A DNA stretch of 64,000 bases, taken from Pseudoxanthomonas spadix (GTDB taxonomy: Bacteria > Pseudomonadota > Gammaproteobacteria > Xanthomonadales > Xanthomonadaceae). Location: the NCBI RefSeq assembly GCF_003703395.1, contig NZ_RDQN01000007.1, positions 62,001-126,000 of the forward strand, given 5' to 3'. Below are positions 38,880 through 48,731 of this stretch, in pieces. The position numbers were made by a program, and so were the translations under genes. The notes beneath the pieces were generated by a model, which had not been told where the DNA came from, ran no database searches, and worked only from the letters and a program-made list of their open reading frames with translations. The first letter of the stretch is position 1. Each line of letters starts with the position of its first letter.

Positions 38880-39728
38880 TCAGCGCATCTGGCCGACCTG
38901 GATCGAATGCAGGCGGTCTTCGGCGGTGCGTGCGACATCGCTGTTGGGATATTGCTGGATCACCGACTGCAGGGTGCCCTCGGCGTCGTTGACCTTTCCC
39001 AGGCCGTACTGCGCCAGGCCCAACTTCAGCAGCGCACCCGGCGCCTTGTCATGGGTGGGATAGCGCGCGATCAGCGCGCTGAACTGGTCGGCGGCCATCT
39101 GGTAGTTCTGGGTGACGTAATAGCTCTCGCCCAGCCAGTACAGCGCGTTGGGCGCATACACGCCGCCGGGATACAGCTGCAGGAAGCTGGTGAACAGGTT
39201 GGCCGCGTCGGCGTACTCGCCCTTCTTCAGCGCATCGAAGGCCACGCCGTAGGCGGTGCGCTCGTCGCCGGCCTGGGCCAGCGCGCCGGCATCGCCGTGC
39301 ACGGACGGGGGCGCTTCCACCGCCGCGTCCGCGACCGGAACGGCCGTCGGCGTGGCGGCCGAAGCACCCCCTGAAGCCGGCGGCGGCACGACCGAAGGCA
39401 CCGCACCGGCAGCTGCAGGCGCTGCGCCACCTCCGCCCTCCAGGCGGCCGATGCGCCCGTCCAGGTCCAGATACTGGTCCTTGGCGCGCTGCTTGAGCTG
39501 GGCGTTTTCGTTCTGCAATTGCTCGACCATGCCGCGCAGCTCGGCCAGTTCGCTGCGCAGTTGGTTGAGCTGGTTGAGCTGGTCGATGTTGCCGCGGCTG
39601 TTGGCCGACTGCGCTTCGAGCGCGGCAACCCGATCGGCCAGGCTGGCGCGCTGGGCCAAGGCAGTGGGCACCAGTCCCAGCGACAGCAGCAGGACCGGCA
39701 GAAGCACACGGAAATGGATTGGACGCAT
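38880..39728 (-). CDS. cpoB: Tol-Pal accessory protein CpoB (YbgF)
   Basis: 282 aa. Signal peptide about 1-24 (ends TALAQR), a trimerising coiled coil (about 25-95, LADRVAALEAQS; LNQLNQLRSELAEL), a Pro/Ala-rich linker and a C-terminal TPR domain (about 155-280). Periplasmic; it ties PBP1b activity to the Tol system. Final gene of the tol-pal cluster. ATG 39728 is chosen because it precedes the signal peptide directly. Confidence 0.94.
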   Translation of the reverse strand: MRPIHFRVLLPVLLLSLGLVPTALAQRASLADRVAALEAQSANSRGNIDQLNQLNQLRSELAELRGMVEQLQNENAQLKQRAKDQYLDLDGRIGRLEGGGGAAPAAAGAVPSVVPPPASGGASAATPTAVPVADAAVEAPPSVHGDAGALAQAGDERTAYGVAFDALKKGEYADAANLFTSFLQLYPGGVYAPNALYWLGESYYVTQNYQMAADQFSALIARYPTHDKAPGALLKLGLAQYGLGKVNDAEGTLQSVIQQYPNSDVARTAEDRLHSIQVGQMR

Positions 39729-39801
39729 GGGGCTCACGTGACGAAAGGGATGCGCATGGCACGGCAGAAGCGGCATTGAATCATGGCGGGCCAATGAGAA
39801 G

Positions 39802-39883
39802 GGCCGGTGCCAGGTCGGGCAGACAGGTTGTGTCCTGTTGCCCGCTCCGGTCACCGGCCCTGGTGGACCACCGCAAGCGGTGG
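39802..39883 (-). terminator. Nested hairpins between pal and cpoB
   Basis: CCACCGC-aa-GCGGTGG (39868-39883) lies 20 bases after the pal stop. A longer nested structure follows, with GGGCCGGTG (39802-39810) pairing with CACCGGCCC (39852-39860) around an inner GGGCA..CAGG / CCTG..TGCCC stem. No T-run, so partial termination or mRNA stabilisation is more likely than full stop. Confidence 0.45.
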
Positions 39884-39902
39884 CCTGAAGTTCAGCCGTC
39901 GA

Positions 39903-40418
39903 TTACTTCGCGGTGTACACGATCTCGACGCGACGATTCCTGGCCCAGCAGTCTTCGTTGGACTCGGTGCAGGTCGGACGCTCTTCGCCGTAACTCACCA
40001 CCGACAACTGCGCACCCGAACCGCCGGCGGCCTGCAGGGCGGAGGAAACCGCGTTGCCGCGACGCTCGCCCAGGCCCAGGTTGTACTCGCGCGAACCGCG
40101 CTCGTCGGCGTTGCCTTCCAGGTTGACCCGGGCCGAAGGACGGTCACGCAGGTACTTGGCGTGGCACGCCATGATGGCCTGGAACTCCGGCTTCAGCGAA
40201 TCCTGGTCCAGGTCGAAGTAGACCACGCGCTGACGCAGGCAGGCGTCGGTATCCAGATCGCTCGGACCATACAGACCGGAGGTTTCGACCGGCTGGGTCA
40301 TCGCCGGCGGCGGCTCGACGGCAGGCGGCGGCGGGGTTTCCTTCGTGTTTTTCTTGCAACCGGCCAGAACGGCCACAGACATCAGGGACAGAGCAGCGAC
40401 GCGAAACGTGGTGTTCAT
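39903..40418 (-). CDS. pal: Peptidoglycan-associated lipoprotein Pal
   Basis: 171 aa. Lipoprotein signal with LAGC (Cys20), a Pro-rich linker, then the OmpA-like domain (about 55-168) with VYFDLDQDSLKPEF and NLEGNADERGSREYNLGLGERR, including the Asp/Arg that bind peptidoglycan. AAGGAA precedes ATG 40418. Outer-membrane anchor of the Tol-Pal system. Confidence 0.97.
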   Translation of the reverse strand: MNTTFRVAALSLMSVAVLAGCKKNTKETPPPPAVEPPPAMTQPVETSGLYGPSDLDTDACLRQRVVYFDLDQDSLKPEFQAIMACHAKYLRDRPSARVNLEGNADERGSREYNLGLGERRGNAVSSALQAAGGSGAQLSVVSYGEERPTCTESNEDCWARNRRVEIVYTAK

Positions 40419-40509
40419 GTGGGTTCCTTGTGACACGAATCCGGGATGGTGGGATACAAACGTGCGCTAGTTTAACGCAATATTAAGCCAGCGGAAATGC
40501 CCGACCGGG

Positions 40510-41838
40510 TTATTTTTGCGGAGTAGCGTTGCGGTACGGCGACCAGGCCGGTTCACGCACATCACCCTGGGCCAGCACCAGTCGCTGACGGACACGGCCA
40601 TCTGCGGAAACGGCGTACAGCACGCCCCGGCCACCCTCGCGTGCGGCGTACAGAATCATCGAGGCGTTGGGGGCAAAGCTCGGCGACTCATCGAGCGAAC
40701 CGGGCGAAAGCGTGGTCCAGCGCGGCGAGCCGAGGCTGGTGTCCATCATGGCGATGCGATAGGTGCTGCCGCTGCCTTGGGCCACGGCGATCTTCTTGCC
40801 ATCGTAGGACACGGTCGGGGTGGCGTTGTAGTTGCCTTCGAAGGTCACGCGGGTGGCACCGCCGCCACCGGAAGAGGCCTTGTAGATCTGCGGCCGGCCG
40901 CCGCGATCGGAGGTGAAATAGAGCTGACTGCCGTCGGCGCTCCAGGTCGGCTCGGTATCGATGCCGTACTGGTTGGTGATCTGGGTCAGCGCCTTGCTGC
41001 CCAGGTCCATCACGTAGATCTCGGGGTTGCCGCTGCGCGAAAGGGTCAGGGCCAGGCGGCGGCCATCGGGCGAGAACGCCGGCGCCCCGTTGATCCCGCG
41101 GAAGCTGGCGACCAGCTCACGCGCGCCGGTGGTGATGTCCTGCAGGTAGATCGAGGAGTTGCCGCGCTCGAAGCTGACATAGGCCAGCCTGCGGCCATCC
41201 GGGCTCCAGGAGGGCGAGAGCAGCGGTTCGGCCGAACGCACGATGGTCTGCGGGTTGAACCCATCCGAGTCGGCAATCATCAGCGCGTAGCGCGCGTTGG
41301 CGCCCAGGCCGGTCTGGGTGACGTAGGCGATGCGGGTCCAGAAGGCGCCACGGATGCCGGTGATCTTTTCGTAGATCGCATCGGCCATCTGGTGGGCGAC
41401 ATCGCGCATGGCGCTGGCGCGGCCGGTCATGGCCAGGCCGAGCAGACGCTCCTGCTTGGCGACGTCGAACAGTTCGTACTCGACGCGGAAGACGCCGTTG
41501 CCGCCATCGATGACGCGGCCGACGACGATGTAGTCCTGCTTCAGCGCGCGCCAGGTCGGGTACTGGATCTCCGAGCCGCGGGTCGGCTTCTCGACGATGC
41601 TGGCCTCTGGCAGGGTACGGAAGGCACCGGAGCGCTCCAGGTCCGCGCGGACCACCTGCGAGACGTCGGTGGTCGGAGCCGCGCCGGAGCCCTGGTAGGG
41701 CATCGGCACGATCGTGATGGGCAGCGCCGAGGCGTTGCCGCCGACGATGTTGATCTCGAGGGCCTGATCCTGCGCCTGGCCCAGGGCCGGGAGCAGCAGG
41801 ACGATGAGCGCGACGAACCAGTGCGACAATTTCTTCAT
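40510..41838 (-). CDS. tolB: Tol-Pal translocation protein TolB
   Basis: 442 aa. Signal peptide about 1-23, an N-terminal alpha/beta domain (about 25-165), then a six-bladed beta-propeller with repeats such as SPSWSPDGRRLAYVSF, APAFSPDGRRLALTLS and EPTWSADGSQLYFTSD. Periplasmic; it binds Pal and TolA. ATG 41838 precedes the signal peptide; the upstream in-frame extension is not signal-like. Confidence 0.97.
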   Translation of the reverse strand: MKKLSHWFVALIVLLLPALGQAQDQALEINIVGGNASALPITIVPMPYQGSGAAPTTDVSQVVRADLERSGAFRTLPEASIVEKPTRGSEIQYPTWRALKQDYIVVGRVIDGGNGVFRVEYELFDVAKQERLLGLAMTGRASAMRDVAHQMADAIYEKITGIRGAFWTRIAYVTQTGLGANARYALMIADSDGFNPQTIVRSAEPLLSPSWSPDGRRLAYVSFERGNSSIYLQDITTGARELVASFRGINGAPAFSPDGRRLALTLSRSGNPEIYVMDLGSKALTQITNQYGIDTEPTWSADGSQLYFTSDRGGRPQIYKASSGGGGATRVTFEGNYNATPTVSYDGKKIAVAQGSGSTYRIAMMDTSLGSPRWTTLSPGSLDESPSFAPNASMILYAAREGGRGVLYAVSADGRVRQRLVLAQGDVREPAWSPYRNATPQK

Positions 41839-41941
41839 GAAGGCGTTGGTCTTGCGAAAGGCCGCTAGGGATAGCAGGCTGGACGTGAACATTTTCGCAA
41901 TCATGAACGCCAAGGGGGCGTGAACCCCGCAAGGCGCGGCC

Positions 41942-42935
41942 TCAGCGATCCTGCGCCTCGAAGATGAAGGTGAGCTTGCGCCGGAACACCGGTTCGAACC
42001 CGCGATACGGCAGCGGCTGGGCCTTGAGCACGGCGGCCTCGATCGAGCGCTGGCCGGCCGCGTCCATCGGACAACCCGGGCGCACTTGGGCTTCCATCAC
42101 CTCGCCGCCGGGCAGCTGGGTGATCTCGACCACGCATCTGGTCCCCACCGACACGCTGTCCGGCCGGGTCCACTGCTGGGTTACCACACTCTGGATCGCA
42201 GCCTTGTACCTGGCCCCCAGGCCTTCGTCGACGCCGTTCTGGCCCGGCGGGGCGGACGGCGCAGCCGCCTGCGCCGAGGCCTGCTTGGCGCGCGCGTCGG
42301 CCAGCTGGCGCAGCTTCTGTTCGGCCAGCCTGGCCTGTCTGGCGGCCTGCTCGCGCTGGGCGCGGATCGCGGCCAGCTTCTTCTGGCGGTCGTCCTCCAG
42401 CTGCTGCTCGGCCAGGCGCTGCTTGCGCTCGGCTTCCTCCTGACGCTTGCGTTCGGTCAGGTCGATCTGCTCCTGGCGGCGTTTGGCCTCCTGTTCCCTC
42501 TCGGCCTTTTCCTGGGCGATGGCCAGGCGGCTGGCTTCTTCCTGGTTGACCTGGTCCGGATCAGGCACCGGCTCCTGCGCCTGCTGCTGTTGCGGCACCT
42601 GCGAATCCTGTGGCCTGGGCTCGGGCAGCGGCTGCGGCGGCGGCACGGTGTCCTGTTCGGCCACCGGCTGTGGCGTGGGCGTGGGCGGCTCGGGCTTGGG
42701 TTCGACCTTGGAGGCTTCGCGGATCGCCTGCTGGGCGGCGCGCATGTCCGAAGCCGACATCTCCAGCGACGCCTCGATGGCCGGGGCGCCGGCCGCGGCG
42801 CTGGCCTGGTCGGTGTTCCAGTTGAAGTACGAGGACAGCACGATCAACAGCAGCAACAGCAGGTGCATGGACACGGCCAGCACCACCGCGGTGCCCGGAC
42901 GGTCGCGTGGATCCCTGCGGTCGAAAGACGACGCC

Positions 42936-42946
<11 letters not shown>
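41942..42946 (-). CDS. tolA: TolA
   Basis: 334 aa. One N-terminal helix (about 22-42, VVLAVSMHLLLLLLIVLSS) contacts TolQR. A long Lys/Gln/Glu/Arg helical domain (about 100-235) and a C-terminal domain with WTRPDSVSVGTRCVVEI and PGCPMDAAGQ follow. It spans the periplasm and transmits proton motive force to Pal/TolB. The start overlaps tolR by 11 bases. Confidence 0.94.
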
Positions 42947-43382
<436 letters not shown>

Positions 43383-43392
43383 GGGCGGCCCC

Positions 43393-44166
43393 TTACTCTT
43401 CGCCGGGCTGGCGCTGCAGGATGGAGCTGAATTCCTCGGCGAAGGTTTCATAGCGCACCGAGATGCGCTCCACGCGCGTGGTGAAGCGGTTGTAGGCCCA
43501 GACCGCGGGGATGGCCACGAACAGACCGATCGCGGTGGCGAACAGCGCTTCGGAAATGCCCGGAGCCACCGCCGCGATGCCGGCCTGCTCGCCGCTGTTG
43601 AGCATGTCGTGCATGGTCACCATGATGCCGAACACGGTCCCGACCAGGCCCACGTAGGGCGCGTTCGAGCCGATGTTGGCCAGCAGTTCCAGGTTGCGTT
43701 CCAACGCGTCGACCTCGCGGGCGAAGGTGGTGCGCATGGCACGCTGGGCACTTTCGAGCTGGACGCGCGGGTCGCCGCGGCGCTTGTCGCGCAGGCGCGA
43801 GAACTCGCGAAAACCGGCCTCGAAGATCGCCTCCAGCCCGGTCACCACACGGTTGCGGTCGGCAGCGGCCGAATACAGCTTGTTGAGGTCGGCGCCGGAC
43901 CAGAACCGGCCTTCGAACTCGTCCGCATCGCGGTTGGCGCGCTTGAACACGCCGGCCTTGCGGAAAATGATCACCCAGCTGACCAGCGAGCCGACCAGCA
44001 GCAGCAGCACGATCAACTTGACCGGCAAGCTGGCTCTGGACAGCAGCTCGAAGTAGTTGATGCTGGTGTGGGTCACCTGCGCGGTGGCCTGGGCGGCTGC
44101 GCTGGCGGTCTGCGCCGGCAGCGCCTCGGTCACGGTGTCCTGCAGCGCCAGGAGCAATCCAATCAT
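43393..44166 (-). CDS. tolQ: TolQ
   Basis: 257 aa. ExbB/MotA family with three membrane helices (about 37-58, 145-170 and 185-207). The conserved cytoplasmic loop and LLANIGSNAPYVGLVGTVFGIM with the pore Thr residues are present. Inner-membrane motor protein paired with TolR. First of the tolQRAB genes after ybgC. Confidence 0.96.
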   Translation of the reverse strand: MIGLLLALQDTVTEALPAQTASAAAQATAQVTHTSINYFELLSRASLPVKLIVLLLLVGSLVSWVIIFRKAGVFKRANRDADEFEGRFWSGADLNKLYSAAADRNRVVTGLEAIFEAGFREFSRLRDKRRGDPRVQLESAQRAMRTTFAREVDALERNLELLANIGSNAPYVGLVGTVFGIMVTMHDMLNSGEQAGIAAVAPGISEALFATAIGLFVAIPAVWAYNRFTTRVERISVRYETFAEEFSSILQRQPGEE

Positions 44167-44202
44167 CCGTCGTGTTCCTCGGTGTTCTACGCGTGTAAGG
44201 GG

Positions 44203-44652
44203 TTAACTTGCAATTTCCAGCGATTTGAATGCCTGGTACAGCGGCTCGGCCAGGGCCACCGGGCGAAACGCGGTAGCCGAGACCGCGGCCACCTTGACTT
44301 GCGCGCTGAGCAGCAGCTGATCCTCGCGCCAGATCTGCTGGGCAAAGATCACGCTGGCCCGCCTGACCTGCTTGACCGCCGCGGTGACCGCCAGCAGGTC
44401 GTCCAGCCGCGCGGGCCTGAGAAAGTCCACCTGCATGGCCCGCACGACGAAGACCAGGTCGTGGTCCAGGCGCAGCTGCTCCTGCATCTGTCCGCGGGCG
44501 CGCATCCATTCGGTGCGTGCCCGTTCCAGGAAAGCCACGTATTGCGCGTGATAGACCACCCCGCCAGCGTCGGTATCTTCCCAATAGACGCGTGTCGGCC
44601 AACTGAATAAAGGCCGGGACTCGGGGCCCGGGACCCGGGACCCGGCGGTCAT
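44203..44652 (-). CDS. ybgC: Acyl-CoA thioesterase YbgC
   Basis: 149 aa. Hot-dog fold with the catalytic signature VYWEDTDAGGVVYHAQYVAF (about 23-42). It hydrolyses acyl-CoA or acyl-ACP and is associated with the Tol-Pal operon. AAGGAG lies six bases before ATG 44652. Residues 3-13 ([11 protein letters not shown]) are encoded by the CGGGACC heptamer repeat, so the N-terminus carries an added repeat tail before the conserved domain. Confidence 0.93.
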   Translation of the reverse strand: MTAGSRVPGPESRPLFSWPTRVYWEDTDAGGVVYHAQYVAFLERARTEWMRARGQMQEQLRLDHDLVFVVRAMQVDFLRPARLDDLLAVTAAVKQVRRASVIFAQQIWREDQLLLSAQVKVAAVSATAFRPVALAEPLYQAFKSLEIAS

Positions 44653-44905
44653 GACCCGCTCCTTCTTAAAGGGCGGGACTCGGGGCCCTGGACCCGGGAC
44701 CCGAAGGCCATGACCCGCTCCTTTTCATCGGCAAGGCCCTTGCGCAAGAGCGCTGCATGGCCATCAGAACGGCCTCCCCGGGACCCGCTCCTTTTCATTG
44801 GCAAGGCGCGGGCGCAGGAGCGCTGCACGGCCATGGCCATCCACTGCGCGGCCTTCATCAGAACAGCTCCTCCGGGTCCCGGGTCCCGGGCCCCGGGTCC
44901 CGAGG
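44610..44905. repeat. CGGGACC heptamer block and duplicated ybgC start region
   Basis: Between ruvB and ybgC the sequence is built from related units. GGACTCGGGGCCC + heptamers + CATGACCCGCTCCTT occurs at 44617 and again 59 bases later at 44676. GACCCGCTCCTTTTCAT(C/T)GGCAAGGC with GAGCGCTGCA is repeated exactly 70 bases apart (44712 and 44782). The units carry an AAGGAG ribosome site, repeating the ybgC initiation region. Heptamers also encode the RuvB C-terminus ([10 protein letters not shown]). Confidence 0.7.
44649..44711 (-). CDS. Candidate 20-aa leader peptide upstream of ybgC
   Basis: ATG 44711 follows AAAAGGAG at good spacing and reads MAFGSRVQGPESRPLRRSGS, ending in a TGA that overlaps the ybgC ATG (ATGA). 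Its start resembles ybgC's own repeat-encoded start, so it looks like a tandem copy of the ybgC initiation region. It may couple translation; it may also be an accident of duplication. Confidence 0.35.
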   Translation of the reverse strand: MAFGSRVQGPESRPLRRSGS

Positions 44906-45895
44906 CGTCAGCCCCAAATGCAGATAGGCCTTGCGCGTGGCCATGCGCCCGCGTGCGCTGCGCACCAGGAAGCCCTGCTGGATCAGGTAGGGCTCGACCA
45001 CATCTTCCAGGGTGCCGCGTTCCTCGCTCAGCGCCGCAGCCAGCGATTCGACACCGACCGGGCCACCGTCGAAATTCTCGATGATGGTGTGCAGCAGCCG
45101 GCGGTCGATCTCGTCGAAGCCTTCCGGGTCCACCTTGAGCATTTCCATCGCCGCCTTGGCCACGGTGTGGTCGATGTGCCCGCCGGCGCGGACCTGGGCG
45201 TAGTCGCGCACCCGCCGCAGCAGGCGGTTGGCGATGCGCGGGGTGCCGCGCGAGCGCCGGGCGATCTCGGCCGCGCCCTCCGGCTCGCAGGTGATGGCCA
45301 TGATCTGCGCCGAGCGGCGCACGATCCGGGTCAGCTCCTCGGCGCTGTAGAACTGCAGGCGCTGGACAATGCCGAAGCGGTCGCGCAGCGGCGCGGTCAA
45401 CAGGCCAGCGCGGGTGGTGGCGCCGATCAGGGTGAACGGCGGCAGGTCGATCTTGATCGAACGGGCCGCCGGGCCTTCACCGATCATGATGTCCAGCTGG
45501 AAGTCCTCCATGGCCGGATACAGCACCTCTTCGACCACCGGCGAAAGCCGATGGATCTCGTCGATGAACAACACATCGTGCGGCTGCAGGTTGGTCAGCA
45601 GCGCGGCCAGGTCGCCGGCCTTCTCGATCACCGGGCCGGAAGTGGCGCGCAGGCTCACGCCCAGTTCGTTGGCGATCACCTGGCTCAGGGTGGTCTTGCC
45701 CAGGCCCGGCGGACCGAAGATCAGCACGTGGTCCAGCGCCTCGCCGCGGCCCCTGGCGGCCTGGATATAGATGTCCATCTGCTCGCGCACCGGCTGCTGG
45801 CCCAGGTAATCGGCCAGGCGCCGGGGCCGGATCGACGCCTCCAGGGCGTCATCCTCGCCGGTGGCGTCGGCGGCAATGAGGCGGTGCTCGTTCAT
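44858..45895 (-). CDS. ruvB: Holliday junction branch-migration helicase RuvB
   Basis: 345 aa. AAA+ motor with Walker [19 protein letters not shown], Walker [16 protein letters not shown], the RuvA-contact hairpin and the C-terminal winged helix ([19 protein letters not shown]). Partners are RuvA and RuvC encoded just upstream, separated here by kup. The last dozen residues come from the heptamer repeat. Start at ATG 45895 (MNEHRLI). Confidence 0.97.
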   Translation of the reverse strand: MNEHRLIAADATGEDDALEASIRPRRLADYLGQQPVREQMDIYIQAARGRGEALDHVLIFGPPGLGKTTLSQVIANELGVSLRATSGPVIEKAGDLAALLTNLQPHDVLFIDEIHRLSPVVEEVLYPAMEDFQLDIMIGEGPAARSIKIDLPPFTLIGATTRAGLLTAPLRDRFGIVQRLQFYSAEELTRIVRRSAQIMAITCEPEGAAEIARRSRGTPRIANRLLRRVRDYAQVRAGGHIDHTVAKAAMEMLKVDPEGFDEIDRRLLHTIIENFDGGPVGVESLAAALSEERGTLEDVVEPYLIQQGFLVRSARGRMATRKAYLHLGLTPRDPGPGTRDPEELF

Positions 45896-45941
45896 GCGGC
45901 CATGGTCGCACGCGCCGCCGCCGCGGCGCAGGTCACGCGCA

Positions 45942-47867
45942 TCAGATCTCCACCTGCGAGCCCAGCTCGACCAGCCGGTTGCCCGGGATGCGGAAAAATC
46001 CGGTCGCCGGCGCGGCATTGCGGTGCATGGCGGCGAACAGCTTGTCGCGCCAGATCGGCATGCCGCGGCGGGCGCTGGCCACGATCGTCTCGCGGCTGGC
46101 GAAGAAGGTGGTGTCCATGGGGTCGAAGTACGGCCCGCCCTGGTCGCAGCTGCGCATCAGCGCCAGCGGCACGTCGGGGGTCTCCATGAAGCCGAACCTG
46201 ACAACCACCCGGTAGAACTCGTCGCCGATCGACTCCACCTTCAACCGTCTGTCGGCCGGCGCGTACGGCAGCGGCAGGGTGTGCACGGTCAGGAACACAT
46301 TGCGCTCGTGCAGCACCTTGTTGTGCTTGAGGTTGTGCAGCAGTGCATGCGGAACCACGCCGGTCTGCGCGGTCAGGAACACCGCCGTACCCGGCACGCG
46401 CACCGGCGGGGCCAGCATCAGCCCGGGCAGGAAACTGTCCAGGCCGATGCCGTCCTTGCGGATTTCGGCGGCCAGCAGTTCGCGGCCGCGACGCCAGGTG
46501 CGCAGCAAGGTGAACACGATCAGGCCCAGCGCAAGCGGGAACCAGGCCCCGTCGAAGAACTTGGCGCCATTGGCGATCACAAAGCCCACATCGACGATGA
46601 AGAACAGCACGCACAGCGGCAGCACCCACTTGCGCCCCTGCGGCCACAGCGCCCGCGCCACCAGTGCCAGCAGCAGGGTATCGATGAGCATCGTGGCCGA
46701 CACCGAGATGCCATAGGCGCTGGCCAGTGCCGTGGAGCTGCCGAACGCCAGCACCACCGCCAGCACCGTGATCATCATCATCCAGTTCACCCCCGGCACG
46801 TAGATCTGGCCGATGGTGTCGTGCGAGGTGTGCTTGACCTGCATGCGCGGGATGTAGCCCAGCTGCATGGCCTGGCGGGCCACCGAGAAGGCGCCGGTGA
46901 TCACCGCCTGCGAGGCGATGATGGTGGCCATGGTGGCCAGCACGATCATCGGATACAGGCCCCACTCGGGCACGCCTTCGTAGAACGGATTGCTGACCGC
47001 AGCCGGATCCTGCAACACCAGCGCGCCCTGCCCCAGATAGTTCAGCATCAGGCATGGCAGCACCATGAGGTACCAGGCATAGCGGATCGGGCGGGCGCCG
47101 AAGTGGCCCATGTCGGCATACAGCGCCTCGCCACCGGTGACCGCCAGCACCACCGCGCCCAGGATCAGCACCGAGTGCCAGCCGTGGGCGATGAAGAAGT
47201 CGATCGCCCACATCGGATTGAAGGCCTTGAGCACTTCCGGCGCGTCGATGATGTTCCACACGCCCAGCACCGCCAGGGCCAGGAACCACAGCGCCGTCAC
47301 CGGGCCGAAGACCTTGCCGACCTTCTGGGTGCCGAAGCGTTGGGCGACGAACACCATGATCAGGATGGTCACGGTGATCGGCACGATCCAGCGCTCCAGG
47401 CCGGGCGCGGCCACTTCCAGGCCCTCCACCGCCGACAGCACCGAGATGGCCGGCGTGATCACCCCGTCACCGAAGAACAGCGAAGCACCGAAGATGCCAA
47501 GAATGCCGACCACGTAGGCCGAGCGCGAGCCCTGCGGCAAGGTGCGCTGAGCCAGGGTCATCAGCGCCATGATCCCGCCCTCGCCGTCGTTGTCGGCGCG
47601 CATGATGATGGTCACATACTTGACCGTCACCACGATCACCAGCGCCCAGAACACCAGCGAGAGGATGCCCAGGATGGTGTCGTGGTTGCCGACCAGGCCG
47701 AAGTGCGGCGAAAACGCCTCCTTCAGCGTGTACAGCGGACTGGTACCGATGTCGCCGAAGACCACGCCAACGGCCCCAAGGATCAGGCCGGGCAGGCCCT
47801 GGTTGCCGTGATCATGATGGGACGCCGCGCTGTCAGCAGCCGAGGAAGTGGGGTGCGCTGTGGACAT
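45942..47867 (-). CDS. kup: Kup-type potassium transporter
   Basis: 641 aa with about 12 membrane helices and a hydrophilic C-terminal domain (about 465-641). Conserved motifs are [36 protein letters not shown] and [20 protein letters not shown]. Proton-coupled K+ uptake at the inner membrane. It interrupts the ruvA-ruvB pair on the same strand; no functional link is evident. Confidence 0.95.
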   Translation of the reverse strand: MSTAHPTSSAADSAASHHDHGNQGLPGLILGAVGVVFGDIGTSPLYTLKEAFSPHFGLVGNHDTILGILSLVFWALVIVVTVKYVTIIMRADNDGEGGIMALMTLAQRTLPQGSRSAYVVGILGIFGASLFFGDGVITPAISVLSAVEGLEVAAPGLERWIVPITVTILIMVFVAQRFGTQKVGKVFGPVTALWFLALAVLGVWNIIDAPEVLKAFNPMWAIDFFIAHGWHSVLILGAVVLAVTGGEALYADMGHFGARPIRYAWYLMVLPCLMLNYLGQGALVLQDPAAVSNPFYEGVPEWGLYPMIVLATMATIIASQAVITGAFSVARQAMQLGYIPRMQVKHTSHDTIGQIYVPGVNWMMMITVLAVVLAFGSSTALASAYGISVSATMLIDTLLLALVARALWPQGRKWVLPLCVLFFIVDVGFVIANGAKFFDGAWFPLALGLIVFTLLRTWRRGRELLAAEIRKDGIGLDSFLPGLMLAPPVRVPGTAVFLTAQTGVVPHALLHNLKHNKVLHERNVFLTVHTLPLPYAPADRRLKVESIGDEFYRVVVRFGFMETPDVPLALMRSCDQGGPYFDPMDTTFFASRETIVASARRGMPIWRDKLFAAMHRNAAPATGFFRIPGNRLVELGSQVEI

Positions 47868-47911
47868 GGCGAAAGTTAGCCTACTGCTGGGGAGGTGAGG
47901 AAGGCCTGCAC

Positions 47912-48499
47912 TCAGCGCAAGGCTGAGCGCAGGGCCTTGCGGATGATCCCGGCGGCATCATCGCCCGGGGCGGCCACCTCGCGCGCCATCCGTTGCGCCT
48001 CGACGGGCTTGTAGCCCAGCTGCTGCAGGGCGGTGATCGCCTCGGATTGGGGATCCACCGGTAGCGCGGCCCCCCCGACCGGCCCTGCGATCAGCCCGGC
48101 GGCGCGATCGCGCAGTTCCACCACCATGCGCTCGGCGGTCTTCTTGCCGATGCCGGGGATGCGGGTCAGTGCGGTGACGTCGCCGGCCTGCACCAGCCGG
48201 GCGAACTGGTCCACGCTCACCCCCGACAGGATCGCCAGGGCGATCCTGGCGCCGATGCCGGTGACCTTCTGCACGTCGCGGAACAGCCTGCGCTCGCCCT
48301 CGCGCAGGAAGCCGTACAACGACACGCTGTCTTCCTTCTGCGCGTAATGGGTGAACAGCGTGACCTCCCGGCCCAGCTCGGGCAGGTCGTAGAAGGTGCT
48401 CATCGGCGCTTCGAGTTCGTAGCCGATGCCGCCGCCGACTTCGATCATCAGCCACGGCGGCGACTTGGTGATCAGGATCCCGCGCAGGCGACCGATCAT
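47912..48499 (-). CDS. ruvA: Holliday junction-binding protein RuvA
   Basis: 195 aa. N-terminal OB fold ([15 protein letters not shown]), two helix-hairpin-helix motifs ([31 protein letters not shown]) and a C-terminal RuvB-binding domain ([18 protein letters not shown]). Tetramer that holds the junction. ATG 48499 is the conserved start; the open frame continuing upstream is repeat sequence. Confidence 0.97.
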   Translation of the reverse strand: MIGRLRGILITKSPPWLMIEVGGGIGYELEAPMSTFYDLPELGREVTLFTHYAQKEDSVSLYGFLREGERRLFRDVQKVTGIGARIALAILSGVSVDQFARLVQAGDVTALTRIPGIGKKTAERMVVELRDRAAGLIAGPVGGAALPVDPQSEAITALQQLGYKPVEAQRMAREVAAPGDDAAGIIRKALRSALR

Positions 48500-48510
48500 G
48501 GCAGCGCTCC

Positions 48511-48717
48511 GGGAAGCCGGGACCCAGGAAGCCGGGACCCAGGAAGCCGGGTCCCGGGACCCGGGACCCGGGACCCGGCAGAGCCCGTCCCGGTGCACCC
48601 GAAAGCGCCGTTGCCCTGATCGGGTCCCGGGGCCCGGGACCCGGCAGAGCCCGTCCCGGTGCACCCGAAAGCGCCGTTGCCCTGATCGGGTCCCGGGTCC
48701 CGGGTCCCGGGTCCCGG
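48511..48717. repeat. Tandem repeats between ruvC and ruvA
   Basis: Three parts. (1) 15-base unit AGGAAGCCGGGACCC three times (48511-48555; first copy has G for A, last has T for A). (2) CGGGACC heptamers. (3) A perfect 65-base direct duplication, 48567-48631 and 48633-48697, period 66. The whole 232-base gap is filled by repeats, with no promoter-like sequence visible. Confidence 0.85.
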
Positions 48718-48731
48718 CTTCTTCAAGAGAC

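Noticed and set aside
44649-44858. 69-codon frame between ruvB and ybgC as a single gene
   Set aside because: It has tidy overlaps at both ends, but its sequence is assembled from duplicated units and heptamers with no protein-like pattern; only the last 20 codons with their own ribosome site are kept as a weak candidate.
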